A DNA stretch of 64,000 nt from Chloroflexota bacterium. Its GTDB lineage: Bacteria > Chloroflexota > Dehalococcoidia > Lucifugimonadales > UBA3495. The translations under genes and the position numbers were made by a program. The stretch lies in assembly GCA_009840135.1 (NCBI GenBank), contig VXOH01000020.1, positions 30,202 to 94,201 of the forward strand. Reading direction: 5' to 3'. Every line of letters begins with the position of its first letter. Position 1 is the stretch's first letter. A model generated the notes under the pieces. It made no database searches and was not told the DNA's origin. It saw nothing but the letters and a program-made list of their open reading frames with translations. Below are positions 56,291 to 64,000 of the stretch, piece after piece.

Positions 56291-56664
56291 CACTCCTGAT
56301 TCCTCTATACAGACTCTTCCTTCCGGCTGCCATTTGCCCAGGGCAATCGCGTTATAGATTCAGGCTATAGGGGACGCAAATTCGGTTGGCAAAGGTCATG
56401 TGGCCCCGCCAGGGGAGGACGCGGGCGGCTGAGCTTACCGAAGGGCCCGGAGTCCTTCTACTCAGCCCGATTGCGGGTAGTGAAGTTAGTCCCAGGCATA
56501 GATTTTAGATGCTTCGGCGGAGTTTATCCTGAGCTTGGACGAAGGGCTCAGCATGACCGTCAATTAAAGGGCGATTGTCTTGGCCATTTACCTCGTCTTA
56601 ACACCCTGCCAACCCGGATGGTGTATTATTTGGCGAAACCAATAACATGGATGTGATCAAGTTT

Positions 56665-58242
56665 ATGGCAAGAGTTTTGGTATCGGACCCCATTGCTTCC
56701 GAAGGTGTGGAACTGCTTGATTCCAGGACGGACGTCAAGGTAAAGACGGGACTGAAACCCGATGAGCTGGTTGACGCAATCCCCAACTACGATGCCCTGG
56801 TGGTGCGCAGCGAAACCAAGGTGACGCCCCGGGTGATTGAAGCCGGGCAGAACCTGAAAGTAATCGCCCGGGCGGGCATCGGCGTGGACAACATAGACCT
56901 GGCTGCGGCAACCAGCGCGGGCATCGCCGTGGTCAATGCCCCCATTGGCAACACGGTGGCGGCGGCGGAACATTCTCTGGCGTTGATGCTGGCCCTGGCC
57001 CGGAACATCCCCCAGGCCTACCAGTCATTGAAACAGGGGGAGTGGCGGCGCAGCGCCTTCATGGGCATTGAAGTGCGAAACAAGTACCTGGGCGTGGTCG
57101 GCCTGGGCCGGGTGGGTTCCGAGGTGGCCCGGCGCGCCGCCAGTTTCGGTATGCACCTGCTGGCCTACGATCCCTTCGTCGGGGCCGACTACGCCCGTCG
57201 CCTGGGAGCGGAACTGCTGCCTTTGGACGAGTTGCTGGCCCGGGCGGATTTCATCACCCTGCACACTCCCTTAACGCCCTCTACTGCCAACCTGATTGGT
57301 GCGAAGGAACTGGCCCTGATGAAGCCCAGCGCGCGCCTGATTAATGTGGCGCGGGGAGAACTGATAGACGAGGATGCCCTGCTGGAAGCTTTGGAATCGG
57401 AAAAACTGGCCGCCGCCGCTCTGGACGTATTCGTCCAGGAACCGCCGCAAAACCAGGCGCTGGTGAGCCACCCCCGGGTGATGGCTACGCCTCACCTGGG
57501 CGCGTCCACCCAGGAGGCGCAGCGCGAGGTGGCCATAGAGGCGGCGGAGCAGGTGCTGGCGGTCCTGGAGGGCCGTCCGGCGCGCAATACCGTCAACGCT
57601 CCCTTTATGGCATCGGACGCTCACGAGTTGCTGTCGCCCTTCATACCCGTGGGAACCCTGCTGGGCAAGCTGCTGACCCACCTGGCCCAGAACCAGTTTG
57701 TGGGCGTAAACATATCCTACGAAGGGGAGATAGCCCAGCACGACACCATAATGCTCAAGTCGGCGGTGCTGGCAGGGGTGCTGACACCCGTAACCTCGGA
57801 GCAGGTCAACCTGATCAATGCGCCGGTGCTGGCCCAGCAGCGGGGCCTGAGCGTGACCGAGCACAAGTACTCGGAGGCCCACGAATACGCCAGCCTGATC
57901 ACGGTCACGCTGACCACCAGCAGCGGGGACTTTACCCTGGCGGGCACGTCCCTCCGCAACGAACCCCACATCGTCAAGGTCAACGACTACTGGCTGGACC
58001 TGCCGCCTTCCGCTCCCTACATGCTGTTCGTGGACAACCGGGACCAGCCCGGTTCCATCGGCGCGGTGGGCACCATTGCCGGTCGTCACAACATCAACAT
58101 CAGCTTCATGGAAGTTGGCCGCCTGAGCCTGCGGGGCCAGGCCATGATGGTGCTGGGCCTGGACGATCCGGTGCCGAACCATGTGCTGGAGGAGATCAAG
58201 GCCCTGTCCCACATCTCGGATGCGCGGTTGGTGAAGCTGTAG
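56665..58242 (+). CDS. serA: D-3-phosphoglycerate dehydrogenase
   Basis: MARVLVSDPIASEGVELL...VIARAGIGVDNIDLAAAT...LGVVGLGRVGSEVARRA...HLGASTQEAQREVA; C-terminal ASB/ACT. Confidence 0.96.
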   Translation: MARVLVSDPIASEGVELLDSRTDVKVKTGLKPDELVDAIPNYDALVVRSETKVTPRVIEAGQNLKVIARAGIGVDNIDLAAATSAGIAVVNAPIGNTVAAAEHSLALMLALARNIPQAYQSLKQGEWRRSAFMGIEVRNKYLGVVGLGRVGSEVARRAASFGMHLLAYDPFVGADYARRLGAELLPLDELLARADFITLHTPLTPSTANLIGAKELALMKPSARLINVARGELIDEDALLEALESEKLAAAALDVFVQEPPQNQALVSHPRVMATPHLGASTQEAQREVAIEAAEQVLAVLEGRPARNTVNAPFMASDAHELLSPFIPVGTLLGKLLTHLAQNQFVGVNISYEGEIAQHDTIMLKSAVLAGVLTPVTSEQVNLINAPVLAQQRGLSVTEHKYSEAHEYASLITVTLTTSSGDFTLAGTSLRNEPHIVKVNDYWLDLPPSAPYMLFVDNRDQPGSIGAVGTIAGRHNINISFMEVGRLSLRGQAMMVLGLDDPVPNHVLEEIKALSHISDARLVKL

Positions 58243-58315
58243 GAGTGAGATGGGTGTTGGCTTTCTGTAGTTGGTGGTTAGAGAACAGGTAGAAGTTAAG
58301 GAATGGTGAGTAGCC

Positions 58316-58906
58316 ATGCCCCGGTGCGTTGTGCATAATGCCGCTGATATTGAGGCGCTGCAGGATCAGATTGGTAAGGCTGCCAAGAAGGCCCGCGAAA
58401 ATCTGAGTCGTCTGGTTGAAGAACCAATGGAAGCCCTGTACAAACTAAAGCTAAGGAGGAGCGGTTATAAACTGCTGGAAAAGGAACCAGACGATTCAGA
58501 CAACCTGATCGAGCAGCTGAACCAGACCTTCACAATGATGGCAACTCTAGCTGCGGCGCGGCGCTTGCTTGAATGCTTCCCTGAAACCAAATACAAAGGT
58601 TTACAATTGAACTTAGGCCGTGCTCACGGCCCGGACATCAAGAGTATAGGTTGGAATCTGGTGGAAGCCGAGGTGTTCGTGGCAGTCACTCCGCGCAATA
58701 ACCGCAAGCTCAAAGAAGATGTTTATAGAGTTGGCGAATCTAACGCTACCTATCGTTATGTTTTCTTTCATTGCCCTGACGAGAGATCTGGCCGAAGGAT
58801 CAAGTTAGAGGACAATTATAAACAATACTTGGGAAAGCAGCCGGGAATCAAAGTAGTGATTTGGTCGCTTGAGAAGTCCGAAATCTTGTGGAAAGACCAC
58901 AGATAA
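58316..58906 (+). CDS. Hypothetical protein
   Basis: 196 aa; no recognised family. Confidence 0.65.
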   Translation: MPRCVVHNAADIEALQDQIGKAAKKARENLSRLVEEPMEALYKLKLRRSGYKLLEKEPDDSDNLIEQLNQTFTMMATLAAARRLLECFPETKYKGLQLNLGRAHGPDIKSIGWNLVEAEVFVAVTPRNNRKLKEDVYRVGESNATYRYVFFHCPDERSGRRIKLEDNYKQYLGKQPGIKVVIWSLEKSEILWKDHR

Positions 58907-58933
58907 ATGGAATCAAAAAAGGAGTAAATCAGC

Positions 58934-59983
58934 ATGGCAGAAAAAATCGCAGTTATGGGCGCGGGAGCGTTGGGCAGCTACGTCGGCGCCTTTCTGACCC
59001 AGGCCGGCGAGGACGTTACCTTTATTGATATGTGGCCCGAGCACGTGGAAAAGATGCGGGCCGACGGCCTGCGGGCCAGCGGCAGCCAGGGCGACTTCAC
59101 CGTGCCGGTCAAGGCCATGCACCTGACCGACGCCCAGGGCATCACCGAGCCCTTCGACTTTGCCTTCATCGCGATGAAGTCCTACGACACGGAGTGGGCT
59201 ACTCACTTCATCAAGCGTTACGTCAAGCCCGACGGCTATTTCGTTTCCCTGCAGAACTGCTGGAACGACCCCATCATTGGGGAGATAGTCGGGCCGGAGC
59301 GGGAGATGGGCTGCATCGCCTCACACATCGAGGTGGCCCTGTGGGAGCCGGGCCACGTAAATCGGGGCGGCGCTCCGGGTCGCGACCACGGTCACGTGGT
59401 TTTCCGCGTGGGCGAGCAGACGGGGCACATCACTTCCCGCAGCGAAGGTGTCGCCAGCAAGCTGGACAACATTGACGCCGCCTATGCCACCGACAACCTG
59501 TGGGGCGAACGGTGGGCCAAGCTGTGCCAGAACGGCATGGGCAACGCCATCTCCGCCATGACCACCCTGGGCTCCCAGGAGATGGCCCAGGACTCCCGCT
59601 TCCGCACCATCCGCATTCAGCTGGCCAAGGAAGGGGCCCAGGTGGGCCTGGCCCAGGGCCTCAACGTAGTGGCCATCAACGGCATTCCGGCCCAGACCTG
59701 GGCCGACGCCGACAGGGGCGATGTGTTCGAGGAACTGAACGACATCATGAGCAAGGCTGGTGGGCGGGTGAACTGGCTGGCATCCATGGCCCAGGACGTT
59801 CACAAGGGCCGCCACTCCGAAGTGGACTTCATGAACGGCTTGATTTGCAGCAAGGGCCGCGAGACGGGCGTCCCCACCCCCTTCCATGACGCCATCGTGG
59901 ACACCATGCACGGCATAGACGACGGCTCCCTGAAGCCCGACCCGTCCAACGTGGAGTTGATAGTCCGGGCCGTGGGGATGTAG
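58934..59983 (+). CDS. Ketopantoate reductase family (ApbA/PanE) protein
   Basis: KIAVMGAGALGSYVGAFLTQAGEDVTFIDMWPEHVEKMRADGL...FAFIAMKSYDTEWA...WAKLCQNGMGNAISAMTTL. Confidence 0.93.
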   Translation: MAEKIAVMGAGALGSYVGAFLTQAGEDVTFIDMWPEHVEKMRADGLRASGSQGDFTVPVKAMHLTDAQGITEPFDFAFIAMKSYDTEWATHFIKRYVKPDGYFVSLQNCWNDPIIGEIVGPEREMGCIASHIEVALWEPGHVNRGGAPGRDHGHVVFRVGEQTGHITSRSEGVASKLDNIDAAYATDNLWGERWAKLCQNGMGNAISAMTTLGSQEMAQDSRFRTIRIQLAKEGAQVGLAQGLNVVAINGIPAQTWADADRGDVFEELNDIMSKAGGRVNWLASMAQDVHKGRHSEVDFMNGLICSKGRETGVPTPFHDAIVDTMHGIDDGSLKPDPSNVELIVRAVGM

Positions 59984-60175
59984 GCGGCAATTTACGATTG
60001 ATGAGAATTACCAGGACCGGGGCTTGGTGATGGTGCCCTGGGCATCCGACAGTTGGCTTGGGAATTGGCTGGCGCCCAGCGGGCCCCTGCGGATTGGGCG
60101 ATAGAAGTCGGACGCTTGGTACAGCGCCCAACTCTTGGTCCTTTGCGGGTTGAAAACACCGACGGTCATGCCCAA

Positions 60176-60637
60176 CTAGCTTCGTAGAAACTCGATGGGG
60201 GTCTTGAAGTCGGAGTCATTGGACAGCAATACCGCCATTTCGGACTCCCCGCTAAGGGAATCTGCCATCATGTAGGTGGTCAGGTTTACATCCGTACCTT
60301 TTTCCTCCGTCTTCAGTACCAGGGCAGTCTCAGTCTGCGGGCCAGTGGGAGAAGAGTGAGCCAGGGGCATCCTTACCGCATTAGTCAAAAAGTGGCCGTA
60401 ATGTATGGTCAGATTTGGTATGGTCTGCAGTGCCCGGAGATAAGTCTGTTGTCGCTGTCGCTGGTAAGGATTATCGGGTCTGAAATTGAGAGGAGCGGTA
60501 AAGTACCGGATACGGTAGATTTCGTGGGAGGACAGAAGCAGACTGCACAGCTTTGCCACATCCAGCCAGCGGTAGGGAGAATCCTTCAGACAACCATAGT
60601 AGAGATTGAAACCGTCAACGTAAGCGTTGGTCTTCAC
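60176..60637 (-). CDS. NYN domain (LabA/DUF88-type PIN-like) protein
   Basis: MKTNAYVDGFNLYYGCLKDSPYRWLDVAKLC...EEKGTDVNLTTYMMADSLSGESEMAVLLSNDSDFKTPIEFL. Confidence 0.9.
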   Translation of the reverse strand: MKTNAYVDGFNLYYGCLKDSPYRWLDVAKLCSLLLSSHEIYRIRYFTAPLNFRPDNPYQRQRQQTYLRALQTIPNLTIHYGHFLTNAVRMPLAHSSPTGPQTETALVLKTEEKGTDVNLTTYMMADSLSGESEMAVLLSNDSDFKTPIEFLRS

Positions 60638-60794
60638 AAACGGGTCCCTGAAATAGCTGAAGCCGCCCGGAGGCGGCCTCGCGCTCTGCCGCCGAAGAGA
60701 CAGAGGTGGTCCATTGAGTGTACGGATACTTTAGCTGTGTGTCAATACTTCTGTAAACGCTTGGGCACGGCTACCAGGCTAATGAGGAGGTCCC

Positions 60795-61271
60795 ATGTTC
60801 ATTAAGGTTGAACCGGCCGGGTTCTTCATGTACACCGTGCAGTTGATCTTTGACCCGGCCAGTCCTGACTCGGAGGACCAGGAGGTGCGGGACTACCTGG
60901 CCGACCATGAGCTGGAGCCCCGCTACCAGTACCAGATTGAAGAGGACGGCCGCCCCTGCGACGTGTTGCAGTTTGGCGGTTGCTACCTGGGTCGGCACCT
61001 GCAGTCCGTGGGCCAGATACAGCGCCACGCAGTGGAGGTAGAACTGCTGACCGCCGAGGTGGAGGGCCACCTGGCGGCCCTGGCGTTGCCTCAACTGGCC
61101 GCGCCCAATTCTGAGGACGGGGAAGTGCGGCAGGAGACGGTGGCTGCCCTGGTCTCAGAATTGCACGACGAGTCGGCGTTCCAACCCGACGAAAACGGTG
61201 AACTGGCGGTGGTCCTGGACCGGGAAGAAGTCAAGGCGGCGGCGTTGCGGGTGCTGGGGAAAGGCTCATGA
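60795..61271 (+). CDS. Hypothetical protein
   Basis: 158 aa, MFIKVEPAGFFMYTVQLIFDPASPDSEDQEVRDYLADHELEPRYQYQIEEDG. Confidence 0.65.
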   Translation: MFIKVEPAGFFMYTVQLIFDPASPDSEDQEVRDYLADHELEPRYQYQIEEDGRPCDVLQFGGCYLGRHLQSVGQIQRHAVEVELLTAEVEGHLAALALPQLAAPNSEDGEVRQETVAALVSELHDESAFQPDENGELAVVLDREEVKAAALRVLGKGS

Positions 61272-61341
61272 GTAGTGACATTGCCGTGTTAGAATGTGGC
61301 TATGACATGCAACGACCATAACCCGATAACTGGCTGTCCCG

Positions 61342-61818
61342 TTGATTAACGAACTGGGCAGCATTGCCAGCATTGTTGGCTTGCCCCTTTCGCTGATAGC
61401 GCTGGTTTTCGCGATTTACCATTAGTTAAGGCTGAGGGGCGAAACACGGGCGGCCAAGGAAGCGGCAGAAGAGGCGCAACGCCTGTTGCGTCGTGACTTG
61501 TCCATCAGCGACATAGCTCGTTTAAGAGGCAGGATAAGACATCTCATTGACTTGAATCGTAGAGGCGATAAGGGCCTTTCATTAAATCTCTGTCAAGATA
61601 TACAGGATCTGTTTCTGGACGTTCAGCGGCGGCATCCCAATTTGAACAAAGGAAGCCGGCAAGAAATACAGCGTGCGTTGGGTTTCTTGGTTGGCTGGCA
61701 AAGCGAGTTGGAAAACCTAACCGAAGATATGCCTGCGGAAATAGTTTCCCGGTTCAATGGCCAGTTGAACGGGTTTCAAATCGACCTTCTGGTTATGTTG
61801 GAGAATGACCTGTCTTGA
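61342..61818 (+). pseudogene. Membrane-anchored hypothetical protein interrupted by in-frame TAG at 61423-61425
   Basis: LINELGSIASIVGLPLSLIALVFAIYH*LRLRGETRAAKEAAEEAQRLLRRDLSISDIARLRGRI...; same frame on both sides. Confidence 0.6.
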
Positions 61819-62179
61819 GTGTGCAGAGGTGACAGTAATGGGTGAACCGAGAATATTCGAAATAGGCACTGAGCTCTTGCGGCTGTCAAGGGACGGCAAG
61901 TTAGAGTGGAAACAGGGTTACCGCAGCAACGAATACGACGTTTTCGTTCTGGAGTTGCTGGCCACAGTTTCTTGGCACGACGACGCCCGCTATTTTCGTC
62001 TCAAACTGTCTGATGACACAGGCAGAGTTATAGCTTCCATGGAAAGGAGACCCAGCGCCTTTGACCCCATTCCCGACCCGGGCAGGCCTCCGGACCTGGA
62101 GGAACTATATCGGCTGGCTGAAGGTTACGTGGAGAAAGGCAGCTTGGAAAGGACTCTTCAATACCTTAAGCAGTCGTAA
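61805..62179 (+). CDS. Hypothetical protein
   Basis: Overlaps end of upstream ORF; GEPRIFEIGTELLRLSRDGKLEWKQGYRSNEYDVFVLELLATVSWHDDARYFRLKL. Confidence 0.6.
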   Translation: MTCLECAEVTVMGEPRIFEIGTELLRLSRDGKLEWKQGYRSNEYDVFVLELLATVSWHDDARYFRLKLSDDTGRVIASMERRPSAFDPIPDPGRPPDLEELYRLAEGYVEKGSLERTLQYLKQS

Positions 62180-62186
62180 CCCTCCC

Positions 62187-63602
62187 CTACCGCCTGTAGC
62201 TGTAGCCCCTCGGCGTTCTTTCGCAGTTGAGGCGGCGGTTTAGGTGGAGGCCCTCGAGGACGAACTCTACGGCGGAGGCTTGCAGTTCGGGGCGGGGGTC
62301 GTCGGTGAGGCGGGCTACCGCCTCGGTAAGGCCTTCCACCCCGGCAGCCATGGTTGAGTACTCCCCCGCCGGCTTCTCGCTGCCCGTTTCGGCCTGGCTG
62401 CCCAGATCGAAGGCGGTCACCACATCGTCCAGGGAATCCACGTCGAAGTAGCGGCCAAAGACCCGCAGCACGGCCCGCTTGGTCAGGTCCTCCATCACCC
62501 GGTCCTCGCGACCCTCTTCGAAGGTCTCCAGTTCGATTTTGCCGCCGAAAGATGCCTGGATGTAGGGCAGGTCGCTGATGCGGGGGCAGGTCAAGGCGTC
62601 GCCGGAGCGGATGGAGCGGCGGACGGCGTTACTCAACAGGGTCTCGTAGTTGGCGATGGAGACGCGAACGCTGACCCCGGACCGCTGGTTAATCTCGTTG
62701 CTGGCGCGGGCCTGGGCCGTAATCTCGGCGAGGATCTCCTTCATGTACTGGGGCACCACCAGGTTGTCCTCGTCAATGAAGCGGGCCCGCTCCTGGTCCA
62801 TGATGGTTATCTCTTCCTCGATGTGGCGGGGGTAGTGGGTGTGAATCTGGGAGCCGTAACGGTCCTTGAGGGGGGTGACGATGCGGCCCCGGTTGGTGTA
62901 GTCCTCGGGGTTGGCGGTGGCCACCACGTAAACGTCCAGGGGCAGGCGGATGCGGTAGCCCTTAATCTGGACGTCCCGTTCCTCCATCAGGTTGAAGAGG
63001 CCCACCTGGATTCGCTCGGCCAGGTCGGGCAGTTCGTTGATGGAGAAGATGCCCCGGTTGGTACGAGGCACCAGGCCGTAGTGGATGGCCTGCTCGTCGG
63101 ACAGGTGGCGTCCCTCGGCCACCTTGATGGGGTCTATCTCACCGATGAGGTCGGCGATGGAGATGTCGGGGGTGGCCAGCTTTTCGGAATAGCGGTCATC
63201 CCGTCCGATCCAATCGATGCCGGTGTCGTCGCTGGATTCGGAAATCCTGCCGCAGCGGCCCTGGCAGATGGGGTTGAAGGGGTCGCAGTTAATCTCGCAG
63301 CCGGCAACTTTGGGAATGGCCTCGTCCAGCAGGTTGACCAGGCTGCGGATGAGGCGAGACTTGGCCTGCCCCCGCTCGCCCAGGAGGATGATGTCCTGGC
63401 CGGCCAGGATGGCGTTTTCGAGTTGGGGGATGACGGTGTCCTCGAAGCCGATGATGCCGGGGAAGGCGATTTCTTCGGCCCGAATTTTCGCCACCAGGTT
63501 ATTGCGTATCTCCTCGCGGACGGGGGTTACGCGGTAGCCGCTATCGCGCAGTTCGCCGATGGTGTGGGGGCGGTGGTCACCCAGCTGGGTCAAAGAGGTC
63601 AT
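62187..63602 (-). CDS. Magnesium chelatase ChlI/MoxR-type AAA+ ATPase
   Basis: GQDIILLGERGQAKSRLIRSLVNLLDEAIPKVAGCEINCDPFNPICQ...NRGIFSINELPDLAERIQVGLFNLMEERDVQIKGYRIRLPLDVYVVATANPEDYTNRGRIVTPLKDRYGSQI. Confidence 0.93.
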   Translation of the reverse strand: MTSLTQLGDHRPHTIGELRDSGYRVTPVREEIRNNLVAKIRAEEIAFPGIIGFEDTVIPQLENAILAGQDIILLGERGQAKSRLIRSLVNLLDEAIPKVAGCEINCDPFNPICQGRCGRISESSDDTGIDWIGRDDRYSEKLATPDISIADLIGEIDPIKVAEGRHLSDEQAIHYGLVPRTNRGIFSINELPDLAERIQVGLFNLMEERDVQIKGYRIRLPLDVYVVATANPEDYTNRGRIVTPLKDRYGSQIHTHYPRHIEEEITIMDQERARFIDEDNLVVPQYMKEILAEITAQARASNEINQRSGVSVRVSIANYETLLSNAVRRSIRSGDALTCPRISDLPYIQASFGGKIELETFEEGREDRVMEDLTKRAVLRVFGRYFDVDSLDDVVTAFDLGSQAETGSEKPAGEYSTMAAGVEGLTEAVARLTDDPRPELQASAVEFVLEGLHLNRRLNCERTPRGYSYRR

Positions 63603-63794
63603 GGTTCGTCTCCCTCCGCTGCTGAACCAGGATTTGTAGCTACAAGACGGTTCAGCAAGTATAGCACAGGGTGTTTTTGACCGCAGTGTCCCTAGACGGG
63701 CTTAGTATGATCCTTCGACTAGCTCAGGATGAGCGGGGATATTCACCCCCATCCCCGGATGGCGTTGGGTGCAGGCACCAGCATTACCTTCGCT

Positions 63795-63865
63795 GGGAGT
63801 AGGGACGCCCTCACCCTCACCCTCACCCTCTCCCTCCGAGAGAGGGAACTCTTGAGATAGTTTCT
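63795..63865. repeat. MITE-like family B, partial inverted copy
   Basis: CCCTCACCCTCACCCTCTCCCTCCGAGAGAGGGAACTCTTGAGATAGTTTC matches reverse complement of the family B left end. Confidence 0.6.
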
Positions 63866-63894
63866 AAATTTAGTCCTCCCTTCTCCTTCGGTGC

Positions 63895-63921
63895 GGGGCA
63901 GACCTGTGTGTCTGCCCCTAC
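63895..63921. repeat. Palindromic intergenic repeat, family E
   Basis: GGGGCAGACCTGTGTGTCTGCCCCTAC. Confidence 0.65.
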
Positions 63922-63935
63922 GGAACCGGACGGGG

Positions 63936-64000
63936 TCAGGTGGGGATTTCGCCGTAGAGGAGGTCGTCGTAGCGGTGGTTCCAGGCCCAGGGCAGCAGGG
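63936..64000 (-). CDS. C-terminus of an unidentified protein running off the window edge
   Basis: Minus strand reads LLPWAWNHRYDDLLYGEIPT*. Confidence 0.45.
   Translation of the reverse strand, partial: LLPWAWNHRYDDLLYGEIPT

Overview
This 64 kb GC-rich bacterial chromosomal window looks Chloroflexota/Dehalococcoidia-like by gene style; that is an impression, not a test. It combines housekeeping genes with accessory modules. Housekeeping genes: ispG, proS, pheS/pheT, moeA, infC-rpmI-rplT, nadA, miaB, serA and tRNA-Ser(GCU). Accessory content: a DtxR regulator with an iron-type ABC transporter, a polytopic Moco oxidoreductase with an internal twin-arginine motif, and four toxin-antitoxin-like pairs.

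The two most interesting regions are both on the minus strand. (1) 43111-48085 is a tight six-gene cluster encoding a VWA protein, a PP2C-like phosphatase, a kinase-fold protein with C-terminal zinc ribbons, a zinc-ribbon/TM/Pro-Thr/IPT-like protein and two paralogous small zinc-ribbon TM proteins (one frameshifted). It resembles TerY-P-type phospho-signalling triads with an unusual zinc-ribbon effector set. (2) 17679-20505 is a run of six small genes headed by a perfect 20 bp palindrome containing GAAC-N4-GTTC (LexA/Cheo-box-like). They encode a zinc-ribbon protein, a divergent RuvC-like protein, a DUF3467-like protein, two tandem retropepsin-like proteins and an unknown.

Other observations: infC apparently starts at AUA, two genes are disrupted by a frameshift or amber codon, and intergenic regions carry several families of palindromic or MITE/REPIN-like repeats, some nested. 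Family names were assigned by reading motifs in the translations. No database search was run.
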